64,000 nt of DNA from Conexibacter arvalis (GTDB lineage Bacteria; Actinomycetota; Thermoleophilia; Solirubrobacterales; Solirubrobacteraceae): positions 372,001 through 436,000 of the forward strand of contig NZ_JACHNU010000001.1 of assembly GCF_014199525.1 (NCBI RefSeq). The letters are read 5' to 3'. Shown piece after piece: positions 48,965 through 56,674 of the stretch (positions are counted from its first letter, which is position 1; each line of letters starts with the position of its first letter). The notes under the pieces are model-generated. The model was not told the origin of the DNA and did not search any database. It saw nothing but the letters and a program-made list of their open reading frames with translations. Both the position numbers and the translations under genes were made by a program.

Positions 48965-50407
48965 ATGCACCGTCTCAGGCTCGCCGTCGCCGCGCTCGCG
49001 GCGACCTCCCTCACGCTCCCCGCCGGCGCGCACGCCGCGACGACGATCGGCACCGACCCCGACGCCGTGCTCGCCTCGCAGCTGTTCGGCTGCGCACCCG
49101 ACCCGAGCTGCACGCTCGCGCAGGAGCGGCTCTCCAACGCCGCCCAGCGCGTGCCCGCCGTCGCCGGCAGCGCGCGCGGCGTCGTCGTCGCCTGGCAGCT
49201 GCGCGGCCAGGGCGGCGAGGCGCGGCTGCGCCGCGTCGGCGGCGCAGCGACCGCGCCGGTCCAGCTGCCCGCCGCGGCGGGCACGGTGCAGGTGCCGGCC
49301 CAGCTGCCGGTCCAGGAGGGCGACCTGCTCGCGCTCGACCTGCTCGGCGGCGCGGTCGTCGCCGGCGAGCCGGCCCCCACCGACGGCGACCTCGTCGCGC
49401 GCTGGACGCCTGCGCTCGGCGACGGCGAGGCGCGCGCCGCGACCGCGACCAGCCAGGCGTGGCTGCTGTTCCAGGCCGTGATCGAGCCCGACCGCGACGG
49501 CGACGGTCTCGGCGACGAGTCGCAGGACGCATGCGTCCTCTGCGACGGCGGCGGCGGCGGTGGCGGCGGCGGTGGCGGCGGTGGCGGCGGCGGTGGGACC
49601 GGCGGTGGCGGTGGCGGTGGCGGCGGCACCAGTGGCGGCGGAACGGGCGAGGACCCGCCGGCCGACCGCTACGCGAGCGTCCGCAAGAGCGGCCCGCGCG
49701 TCGCGATCGCCGCGAAGGCGACCGCCACGCGCAAGGGCGTCGCCTCGATCACGCTCACCAACCCCTACGACTTCAAGCTGACCGGCAGGCTCGCCGCCAA
49801 GCACGGCCGGCGCGCCGCCGGCAGCGCCCGCGTCTCGCTCGCCGCGGGCGCGAAGCGGACCGTCGCGGTGCGGCTGTCGAAGGCCGCCGCGCGGACGCTG
49901 ACGCGCAAGCGCGCGCTGAAGCTCGGGGTCGCGGTCACCGTCAGAGCGCCGGTCGGCAGAGCCCGCACGACCAGACGGACGGTCGCGGTCAAGCTCGCCG
50001 CCGCGAGGAGAGCGCCGAGAAGGACGCCCTCGAGAGGCGGCGGGAAGGGCGGCTCGTTCGACGGCACCTACCGCGGCTCCAACGGCTACACGCTCGTCGT
50101 CAGCGGCGGCCTCGTGACCAGCTTCAACGGCGACATCACGCTCTGGTGCACGAAGTCCAAGCGCCAGAAGAGAGTCGCCTTCTCGATGCTCGGCGACGAC
50201 CCCGACCCGAAGGTCGAGGGCAACGGCAGCTTCGCCTGGGAGGCGACGAGAGGGTACGGGATGGTGAAGCTCAGATTCGACGGCCGCATCAGCGGCAGCA
50301 CGGCGAAGGGCAGACTGATGGTCGAGGACACCTCGCCGCTGCTCGGCACCGGCCGCTTCGAGTTCGACTACTGCTTCGCCGGCGACGACTGGGAGCTGAA
50401 GCGCTAG
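48965..50407 (+). CDS. Secreted protein with poly-Gly linker
   Basis: 480 aa. Signal peptide (LAVAALAATSLTLPAGAHAA), an N-terminal domain with one probable disulphide, DRDGDGLGDESQDAC (calcium-binding TSP3-like motif), then nearly 30 Gly with few interruptions (encoded by GGC repeats, 49541-49640), a basic beta domain and a C-terminal domain (FDGTYRGSNGYTLVV, WCTKSKRQKRVAFS). TAGCGT (48952-48957) is 7 nt before ATG 48965, indicating leaderless expression. Surface role likely; function unknown. Confidence 0.75.
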   Translation: MHRLRLAVAALAATSLTLPAGAHAATTIGTDPDAVLASQLFGCAPDPSCTLAQERLSNAAQRVPAVAGSARGVVVAWQLRGQGGEARLRRVGGAATAPVQLPAAAGTVQVPAQLPVQEGDLLALDLLGGAVVAGEPAPTDGDLVARWTPALGDGEARAATATSQAWLLFQAVIEPDRDGDGLGDESQDACVLCDGGGGGGGGGGGGGGGGGTGGGGGGGGGTSGGGTGEDPPADRYASVRKSGPRVAIAAKATATRKGVASITLTNPYDFKLTGRLAAKHGRRAAGSARVSLAAGAKRTVAVRLSKAAARTLTRKRALKLGVAVTVRAPVGRARTTRRTVAVKLAAARRAPRRTPSRGGGKGGSFDGTYRGSNGYTLVVSGGLVTSFNGDITLWCTKSKRQKRVAFSMLGDDPDPKVEGNGSFAWEATRGYGMVKLRFDGRISGSTAKGRLMVEDTSPLLGTGRFEFDYCFAGDDWELKR

Positions 50408-50474
50408 CCGCGACCGGCCGTTCGCGCGGGCGCGCCGCCGTCGCGGCGCGCCCGCGCCGCCGCGGCCCGCGGCT

Positions 50475-50490
50475 GTTCACCGCGGTGAAC
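50475..50490. promoter_or_regulatory. 16-bp perfect palindrome
   Basis: GTTCACCGCGGTGAAC. Its half TTCACCG/CGGTGAA recurs around the cassette C promoter (TCACCG at 50786, CGGTGAAC at 50807), suggesting a shared regulator. Confidence 0.55.
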
Positions 50491-50639
50491 GATTCGCGCG
50501 GGAAACCCTCACGACGCCGCTAGCCGGGCGCCGCCGACGCGGTCAAGATGCGACGCGTCAGATGCGGTGGCGGCGTCCGCGACTTCGCCGGCACCGCACT
50601 CGCTTCGGCCGACCCGATCACGGTCGCACCCCCGACCGC

Positions 50640-50669
50640 GACGCGGCGATCTCCCCCAATCGCCGCGTC
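50640..50669. other. Hairpin 1 of the region before cassette C
   Basis: GACGCGGCGAT, 8-nt loop, ATCGCCGCGTC: perfect 11-bp stem. Confidence 0.55.
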
Positions 50670-50706
50670 CTGCTGATCTCGGCGAAACCGAAGCGGCAAG
50701 GCGCAC

Positions 50707-50749
50707 GCTGCCGGTCCCGGCGAACCCCCAGAACGCCGGGACCGGCAGC
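50707..50749. other. Hairpin 2 of the region before cassette C
   Basis: GCTGCCGGTCCCGGCG, 11-nt loop, CGCCGGGACCGGCAGC: perfect 16-bp stem, terminator-like, about 300 bp after the preceding gene and 32 bp before the cassette C -35. Confidence 0.65.
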
Positions 50750-50780
50750 TCGCCGTCTCCCTCCGCCGCGCCGCACCCGG

Positions 50781-50812
50781 TTGCGTCACCGTGAAATTCT
50801 CCGATACGGTGA
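50781..50812 (+). promoter_or_regulatory. Cassette C promoter with inverted repeat
   Basis: TTGCGT (50781-50786), 16 bp, GATACG (50803-50808). TCACCG (50786-50791) and CGGTGA (50807-50812) form an inverted repeat spanning the core promoter. Confidence 0.5.
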
Positions 50813-50860
50813 ACGCGGTCGTATACAAGGTCGCCGACTTACAGACATTGGGGGACGGGC

Positions 50861-51466
50861 TTGCGGGCTCAGCATGCGCGCGGAGGAAGACAAGGACTGT
50901 CGTCGCCGCCGCCGGTTCAACTGGCGGTGCTCGCGCTGCTGATCGAGCGGCCGACGTACGTCTACGAACTGAGCCAACGCTTCGACGACCGCTTCGGCGA
51001 GCTGCTGCCGGTCGCGACCGGCACCGTCTACAAGGCGGTCGACGGCCTGCTCAAGCGCGGACTGGTCGAGCGGATGGCGGTCGAGGGCGAGGAGGACCGC
51101 CGTCAGCCCAAGCCGCACTACCGCGCGACCGCCGACGGCGCGCGGACGCTGCGGCAGTCGCTCGCCGACGACATGCGCGGCGATCCCTTCCAGGCCGAGA
51201 TGCTGCAGCGGCTGATGTCGGTCAGCGTCCAGGACGCGCGCGCGATGCTCGACCTCGTCGACCGCTACGAGCGCGTCTGCCTGGAGCAGCTCGGGATGCT
51301 GCCGCCCGTGCCGGTCGCCGTCGGCGAGACGCGCACGTCGTTCGCCGCGCTGCGCGGCGAGCTGGTCGCCGAGGAGCGTCGGCTGACGCTGGAGGCGCAG
51401 ATGAAGTGGGTCGCCTACGCCCGCCGGCGCATCGGGGCGGTGAACGGCGGAACCGGGGAGATGTGA
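50861..51466 (+). CDS. PadR-family regulator, cassette C
   Basis: 201 aa from a TTG at 50861, preceded by GGGGGA. PadR winged helix QLAVLALLIERPTYVYELSQRFDDRF, TGTVYKAVDGLLKRGLVERMAVEGEEDRRQPKPHYRATADGA and a helical C-domain ending QMKWVAYARRRIG. Stop overlaps the next ATG by one base (TGATG). Probable repressor of cassette C. Confidence 0.88.
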   Translation: MRAQHARGGRQGLSSPPPVQLAVLALLIERPTYVYELSQRFDDRFGELLPVATGTVYKAVDGLLKRGLVERMAVEGEEDRRQPKPHYRATADGARTLRQSLADDMRGDPFQAEMLQRLMSVSVQDARAMLDLVDRYERVCLEQLGMLPPVPVAVGETRTSFAALRGELVAEERRLTLEAQMKWVAYARRRIGAVNGGTGEM

Positions 51467-52179
51467 TGACGCTGCTGGAGCTGCGCGACGTCACCAAGCG
51501 CTACGCGCTCGGCCGGCTCGAACGGGTCGCGCTGCGCGCGGTCTCACTCGACGTCCACCCCGGCGAGCTGGTCGCCGTCTGGGGGCTGCGCCGCTCCGGC
51601 CGCTCGACGCTCCTGCGGGTCGCCGCCGGGATCGAGCAGCCCGACGAGGGCGTCGTCCGCTTCGACGGCCGCGACCTCGGCGGGCGCGGCCCCGGTCCGC
51701 TCGGCAGCGCGCTCGGCTTCTGCTCGACGCGCTTCGACCAGGCGCACGGCACGACCGTGCTCGACCACGTCGCGATCGGCCGGATCGCGCGCGGCGCCGG
51801 CCGCAACGCCGCCCGCTCGGCGGCGAGCGGCGTGCTGGAGCGGGTCGGCGCCGGCCACTGCATGGGCTTCGACCCGCGCGAGCTGGAGCCGGCCGAGGCG
51901 ATCCGCGCCGGGATCGCGCGGGCGCTCGTGACCGAGCCGCGCCTGCTCGTGCTCGACGAGCCGACCAGCGGCGTCGACCTGCTCGAGCGCGACGCGCTGC
52001 TCGAGCTGCTGCGCTCGCTCGCCGACGACGGGATCGCAGTGCTGGCGGCCGTCGGCGAGGCGGTCGGCGGCGCCGACCGGATGCTGGCGATCGGCGACGG
52101 GCAGCTGCGCGGGGAGACGGTGCCCGAGCATGCTCCCGTCGTGCCGCTGCGCCCGCGTCGCGCGGAGCCCTCGGCGTGA
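51466..52179 (+). CDS. Degenerate ABC ATPase, cassette C
   Basis: 237 aa. Walker A is GLRRSGRST (Lys to Arg), signature LEPAEAIRA, and the H-loop His is missing (AAVGEAVGG); Walker B LLVLDEPTS remains. It is the most eroded of the three degenerate ATPases, but the reading frame and length are kept, which argues for a structural or regulatory role rather than decay. GTGA overlap with the next gene. Confidence 0.82.
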   Translation: MTLLELRDVTKRYALGRLERVALRAVSLDVHPGELVAVWGLRRSGRSTLLRVAAGIEQPDEGVVRFDGRDLGGRGPGPLGSALGFCSTRFDQAHGTTVLDHVAIGRIARGAGRNAARSAASGVLERVGAGHCMGFDPRELEPAEAIRAGIARALVTEPRLLVLDEPTSGVDLLERDALLELLRSLADDGIAVLAAVGEAVGGADRMLAIGDGQLRGETVPEHAPVVPLRPRRAEPSA

Positions 52180-52901
52180 CCGCCGCCCGCCTCGAGCTGC
52201 GCGACGCGGTCAAGCACTACCGGAGCGGAGACGAGGTCGTCCGCGCCGTCGACGGCGTCTCGATGACGGCCGACCCCGGCGAGATGGTCGCGCTGTACGG
52301 GCCGAGCGGATCGGGCAAGAGCACGCTGCTGCTGCTCGCGGCCGGGCTGCTGAGACCGGACGCCGGCACGATCCGCTTCGGCACGCGTGACGTGACGGCG
52401 ATGAGCGACGCCGAGGCGGCCGACTACCAGCGGCGCGAGGTCGGCTTCGTGTCGCAGTCGTTCCACCTGCTGCCGGGCGTCCCCGCGGTCGAGAACGCGG
52501 CCGTCAAGCTGATCGCCGACCGCGTGCCGCTGCGCGCCGCCCGCAGAGCGGCGACCGAGTGGCTCGAGCGCGTCGGGCTCGGCGGGCGGCTCCACCACAC
52601 GCCCGAGCAGCTCTCCGGCGGCGAGCGCCAGCGGGTCGCGATCGCGCGGGCGCTCGCGAACGGGCCGAGCCTGCTGCTGACCGACGAGCCGACCGGCAGC
52701 CTCGACTCCGCGCGCGGCGCCGAGGTGCTGGCGCTGCTGGCGCAGCTCGGGCACGAGCAGGGCGCCGCCGTGCTGATGGTCACCCACGACCCGCGCGCCG
52801 CCGACGTCGCCGACCGCGTGCTGACGCTGCGCGACGGCCGCGTCGTCACGGAGACGACCGCCCCGACGACCGCCGGCCCGCCCGCGCCGGCGCGCCGCTG
52901 A
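52176..52901 (+). CDS. Canonical ABC ATPase, cassette C
   Basis: 241 aa. GPSGSGKST, Q-loop FVSQSFHLLPG, signature LSGGERQR, Walker B LLLTDEPTGSLD and H-loop MVTHDP all complete, LolD/MacB class. GTG 52176. Followed after 6 bp by the permease. Confidence 0.92.
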   Translation: MTAARLELRDAVKHYRSGDEVVRAVDGVSMTADPGEMVALYGPSGSGKSTLLLLAAGLLRPDAGTIRFGTRDVTAMSDAEAADYQRREVGFVSQSFHLLPGVPAVENAAVKLIADRVPLRAARRAATEWLERVGLGGRLHHTPEQLSGGERQRVAIARALANGPSLLLTDEPTGSLDSARGAEVLALLAQLGHEQGAAVLMVTHDPRAADVADRVLTLRDGRVVTETTAPTTAGPPAPARR

Positions 52902-52907
52902 GCGACG

Positions 52908-55466
52908 ATGCGGCTCGAGGCGCTGCTCTACTTCTACGGCCGGCGGCTGCGGACGCAGCCGGTCCAGGAGCTGCTGGCCGGTCTGGGGATCGCGATCGGC
53001 GTCGCGCTGACCTTCGCGGTGCTGGTCGCGAACTCGAGCGTCGCCGGCTCGGCCGAGCAGGTCGCGCGCAGCGTCGTCGGCACCGCCGACCTGCAGGTCG
53101 CGGCGCGCGGCGCGCGCGGCCTCGACGAGCAGCTGCTCGCCGGCGTGCGCGCGACGCCCGGCGTCGTCCACGCGGCGCCGCTGCTGGAGCAGCGCGCGGT
53201 GCTGCGGGGCCCGGGCGGCCGCAGCACGCCAGTCAACCTGGTCGGGATAGACCGCGAGATGGCGGCCTTCTCCGGCCGGCTCGCCGGCACCTTCGTCGCC
53301 GGCGGCCTGCTCGGGGTCGACGGGATCGTGCTGCCGCTCGCCAGCGCGCAGGTGCTCGGGATCGGCCGCGACCACGACGCGATCGTGCGCGACCCGGCCC
53401 GGGTCGACGTCGAGGTCGCCGGGCGCAGCGTGCCGACGACCGTCGCGGCGACGCTCGGCCGCGAGGCCGCCGGCCCGCTCGCGGAGGCGCTCGTCGCGAT
53501 CGTGCCGCTCGAGCGGGCGCAGCGGATGACCGGCCTGGAGGGACGGGTCTCGCGCGTGATAGTCGAGACCGCGCCGGGGCGGGAGGAGGCGGTCCGCGAG
53601 CACCTCGAGTCGCTCGCCGACGACCGCTTCGACGTGACCGCCGCCGACGCCGAGAGCGCGCTGCTGCGCCAGGCACTCGGCCCCGGCGACCAGGCGACCT
53701 CGTTCTTCGCCGCGATCAGCGCGCTGCTCGGCTTCCTGCTCGCCTTCAACGCGATGCTGCTGACCTCGCCGGAGCGCCGGCGGCTGATCGCCGAGCTGCG
53801 GATGCAGGGCTTCCGCGCGCGCCAGCTGGTCGTGCTCGTGCTGTTCCAGGCCGGCGTGCTCGGACTCGTCTCCTCGGCGGTCGGCGTGCTCGGCGGCAGC
53901 GTGCTCGCGCGCGGCGTCTTCGACGACTCGCCCGACTACCTCTCCCCGCCGTTCACGCTCGGGACGGGCACGCTCGTCGGCCCGCTGCCGGTGATCGGCG
54001 CACTCGTGGCGGGGATGCTCGCCTGCGCGCTCGCCTCGGCGCCGCCGCTGCTCGACCTGCGGCGCGGCAGAGCGGTCGACGCCGCGCTGCGCAGCCCCGG
54101 CGTCCCCGGCAACGCGCTCACGAGCCGCACACGCCGCCGGATGCTGTGGACGGCGCTGGGCCTGACCGCGGTCGCGGGAGCGCTGCTGGCGTTCGCGCCG
54201 GAGATCGCGCTGCTCGCCAGCGGCCTGCTCGCGATCGCCACCGTGCTGCTGATCCCGTCGACCTTCGCCGCGGTGCTGACCGCCGCCGAGTGGGTCGTCG
54301 AGCGGGCGCCGGGGCTCGGGCTCGTGACGGTCGCGCTGTTCGCGCTGCGGGCGACGACGCTGCGCTCCCTGGCGCTGGCGGCGACCGGCGGCGTCGCCGT
54401 CTTCGGCTCGGTCACGATCGGCGGCGCGCGCGACGACCTGCTGCGCGGGATCGCGAACTACGCCGACGACTACGTCACGACCGCCGACCTCTGGATCGTC
54501 AACCCGGCCGACAACCAGGGCACGAGCGAGATCCGCCGGCCCGGGATCGTCGAGCGCGTCGCGGCGGTCGACGGCGTGCGCGAGGCCCGCCCGTTCCAGG
54601 GCAGCTTCCTCGACGCCCACGGACGGCGCCTGTGGGTGATCGCGCGACCGTCGGAGGACCCGTCGCTCGTGCCTCGCTCGCAGCTGGTCGACGGCGACCT
54701 GGAGCAGACCGAGCGGCGCCTGCGCGACGGCGGCTGGGTCGTGCTCTCCGACCAGCTCGCCGAGCAGACCGGGACCGGCCCCGGCGGCCGCTTCGCGCTG
54801 CCGACGCCCTCGGGCGGGGTCTCGCTGCGGGTCGCCGCGACGACGACCAACCTCGGCTGGGCCCCCGGCACCGTGATCGTCGGCCGCGACGACTTCGCGC
54901 GCCTGTGGGGCAGCGACGCGCCGACCTCGGTCGAGGTCTCGCTCGAGCCCGGCGCCGACCTGCTGGACACGCGCGCGGCGGTCGAGCGGGCGATCGGCGC
55001 CGACAGCGGCCTGCAGGTGCTGACCGCCGCGGAGCGGATCGAGATCATCAACGCCTCGGCGCGGCAGGGGCTCGACCGCCTCGACCAGATCGCGACGCTG
55101 CTGCTCGTCGCCGCCGTGCTGGCGATGGCGGCAGCGATGAGCGCCGCGATCTGGCAGCGCCGGGTCGCGATCGCGGCGCTGCGGATCCAGAGCTTCACGC
55201 CGCGCCAGCTGTGGGCGCTGCTGCTGATCGAATCCGGCGTCGTGCTCGCCGCCGGCTGCCTCACCGGCGCCGTGCTCGGCCTGCTCGGGCAGGTCGGCGC
55301 CGACCGCTATCTGCGCGTCGCGACCGGCTTCCCCGTGTCGGCCGTGCCGGCCAGCTGGCAGACGGTCGAGGCGTTCACGATCGTCGTCGCGGCGGCGCTC
55401 GCGGTCGTCGCGATCCCGGGTTGGTTCGCCTCGCGCGCCGACCCCAGCCTCGGCCTCCAGGAGTGA
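52908..55466 (+). CDS. Double-FtsX ABC permease, cassette C
   Basis: 852 aa, ten helices, two extracellular domains. First helix ELLAGLGIAIGVALTFAVLVANSSV; second domain RRLWVIARPSEDPSLVPRSQLVDGD and TTNLGWAPGTVIVGRDDF. Same length and layout as the permeases of A and B. Forms the membrane part of the cassette C transporter. Confidence 0.9.
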   Translation: MRLEALLYFYGRRLRTQPVQELLAGLGIAIGVALTFAVLVANSSVAGSAEQVARSVVGTADLQVAARGARGLDEQLLAGVRATPGVVHAAPLLEQRAVLRGPGGRSTPVNLVGIDREMAAFSGRLAGTFVAGGLLGVDGIVLPLASAQVLGIGRDHDAIVRDPARVDVEVAGRSVPTTVAATLGREAAGPLAEALVAIVPLERAQRMTGLEGRVSRVIVETAPGREEAVREHLESLADDRFDVTAADAESALLRQALGPGDQATSFFAAISALLGFLLAFNAMLLTSPERRRLIAELRMQGFRARQLVVLVLFQAGVLGLVSSAVGVLGGSVLARGVFDDSPDYLSPPFTLGTGTLVGPLPVIGALVAGMLACALASAPPLLDLRRGRAVDAALRSPGVPGNALTSRTRRRMLWTALGLTAVAGALLAFAPEIALLASGLLAIATVLLIPSTFAAVLTAAEWVVERAPGLGLVTVALFALRATTLRSLALAATGGVAVFGSVTIGGARDDLLRGIANYADDYVTTADLWIVNPADNQGTSEIRRPGIVERVAAVDGVREARPFQGSFLDAHGRRLWVIARPSEDPSLVPRSQLVDGDLEQTERRLRDGGWVVLSDQLAEQTGTGPGGRFALPTPSGGVSLRVAATTTNLGWAPGTVIVGRDDFARLWGSDAPTSVEVSLEPGADLLDTRAAVERAIGADSGLQVLTAAERIEIINASARQGLDRLDQIATLLLVAAVLAMAAAMSAAIWQRRVAIAALRIQSFTPRQLWALLLIESGVVLAAGCLTGAVLGLLGQVGADRYLRVATGFPVSAVPASWQTVEAFTIVVAAALAVVAIPGWFASRADPSLGLQE

Positions 55467-55470
55467 TCGC

Positions 55471-55492
55471 GGACGGCATCGCGATGCCGTCC
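55471..55492. promoter_or_regulatory. 22-bp perfect palindrome between permease and DUF2600 gene, cassette C
   Basis: GGACGGCAT-CGCG-ATGCCGTCC, 4 bp after the permease stop. A stem here could attenuate or process the transcript, giving the DUF2600 gene a different expression level. Cassettes A and B have no such gap. Confidence 0.6.
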
Positions 55493-55527
55493 TGACCCTG
55501 CTGAAACCTTCCAAGACTTGCCGGTAT

Positions 55528-56616
55528 ATGACCAAACCGGCATGTCCCCCCACGCTGCGCTCGCGCGCGTTCGTCGCGCTCCTCGGCGCGAATGCCCGTT
55601 ACTGGACGACCGTCGCGCCGCTGGCGTGGCGCGAGCTGCGCCGCTGGAAGGAGCGCGCGCAGCTGATCGACGACGCGACCCTGCGCCGTCACGCGCTCGT
55701 CAAGCTGCGCGAGGACGACGGCAACGTCAAGACGACGGTGACGCTGGCGACGCTCGCACCCCGCCGCCAGCGCGCCTGCGTCGTGCGCGCGATCGTCGCA
55801 CTGCAGGTGATGTACGACTACCTCGACGCGGTCAGCGAGGAGCGGTTCGCCGACGGCGCGCGGTGCGGCCGCGACCTCTTCCGCGCCTTCGACGCCGCCT
55901 TCCGCGCCGAGGCCGCGACCGACTACTACCGCGGTCACCCCCGCCGCGACCGCAGCGGCTACCTCGACGCGCTCGCGACCGCCTGCCGCGAGGCGCTGCA
56001 GCTGCTGCCGCGGCTGGCAGCGGTCGCCTCGCTGGCGGCCGCGACCGCAGCCCACTCCGGCCGCGCGCAGGAGCTGAGCCACGCCGCCGCCGACGGCGAG
56101 GTCGAGCCGCTGGCGGAGTGGGCCGGCGCCGGGGCCGACGACGCACCGCTGACGTGGTGGGAGCGGGCCGCCGGCAGCGCCGCCTCGATACTGGCCGTCC
56201 ACGCGCTGATCGCGGCCGCCGGCGATCCGCGCACGACGCGCGCCGACGCCGAGCGGGTCGCGCGCGCCTACCGGCTGGCGGCGACGCTGACGACGCTGCT
56301 CGACAGCCTCGTCGACCACGAGCGCGACCTCGCCCGCGGCGATCACAGCTACGTCTCCTACTACCCCAGCGCGGCGGTGGCGGCCGAACGGATCGCGGCG
56401 ATCGCGCGGCTGACCGCCGACGCGGCCGCCGGCCTGCGGCGCGCGCCCCACCACCTGATGACGGTCGCGGGGATCGCCGCCTTCTACCTGTCGGCGCCCG
56501 GCTCGCGCAGCGCCTTCGCGCTGCCGGCGACCGTCCGCGTGACCGCGGAGCTGCGGCCGCTGATCGTGCCGATCCTGTGGCTCTTCCGCACCTGGCGGCG
56601 GCTGCGCGACGCGTGA
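55528..56616 (+). CDS. DUF2600 terpene-synthase-like protein, cassette C
   Basis: 362 aa. Both Asp motifs are well kept: YDYLDAVSE (Asp97, Asp100) and LDSLVDHERDLARGDHSYVSYY (Asp259, Asp263, Asp267), together with TDYYRGHPRRD, SGYLDALATACREALQLLP and LTWWERAAG. This is the best match of the three to YtpB-like tetraprenyl-beta-curcumene synthases. Soluble or peripheral helical protein. ATG 55528 lacks a clear SD. Predicted to make a long-chain terpene that the co-encoded ABC transporter handles; this is inference from linkage. Confidence 0.85.
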   Translation: MTKPACPPTLRSRAFVALLGANARYWTTVAPLAWRELRRWKERAQLIDDATLRRHALVKLREDDGNVKTTVTLATLAPRRQRACVVRAIVALQVMYDYLDAVSEERFADGARCGRDLFRAFDAAFRAEAATDYYRGHPRRDRSGYLDALATACREALQLLPRLAAVASLAAATAAHSGRAQELSHAAADGEVEPLAEWAGAGADDAPLTWWERAAGSAASILAVHALIAAAGDPRTTRADAERVARAYRLAATLTTLLDSLVDHERDLARGDHSYVSYYPSAAVAAERIAAIARLTADAAAGLRRAPHHLMTVAGIAAFYLSAPGSRSAFALPATVRVTAELRPLIVPILWLFRTWRRLRDA

Positions 56617-56674
56617 GCGCGGCGAGCGCACGACGACCGACCGGCGCGAGGCGGCGCCGGTCGGTCAGCTCCCC

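Larger units (their letters stand above)
50408..50860. other. 453-bp structured intergenic region before cassette C
   Basis: Contains a 16-bp perfect palindrome, two strong hairpins and the cassette C promoter (entries below). Open frames here have no homolog I recognise. The concentration of perfect stems suggests a structured transcript or several regulatory sites. Confidence 0.5.

Noticed and set aside
49541-49640. Microsatellite as a sign of phase variation
   Set aside because: The GGC runs encode an in-frame Gly linker; changes by whole repeats keep the frame, so on/off switching is not expected.
50520-50828. A minus-strand gene of about 100 codons before cassette C
   Set aside because: It covers the hairpins and promoter elements, has no recognisable domain and no ribosome binding site.
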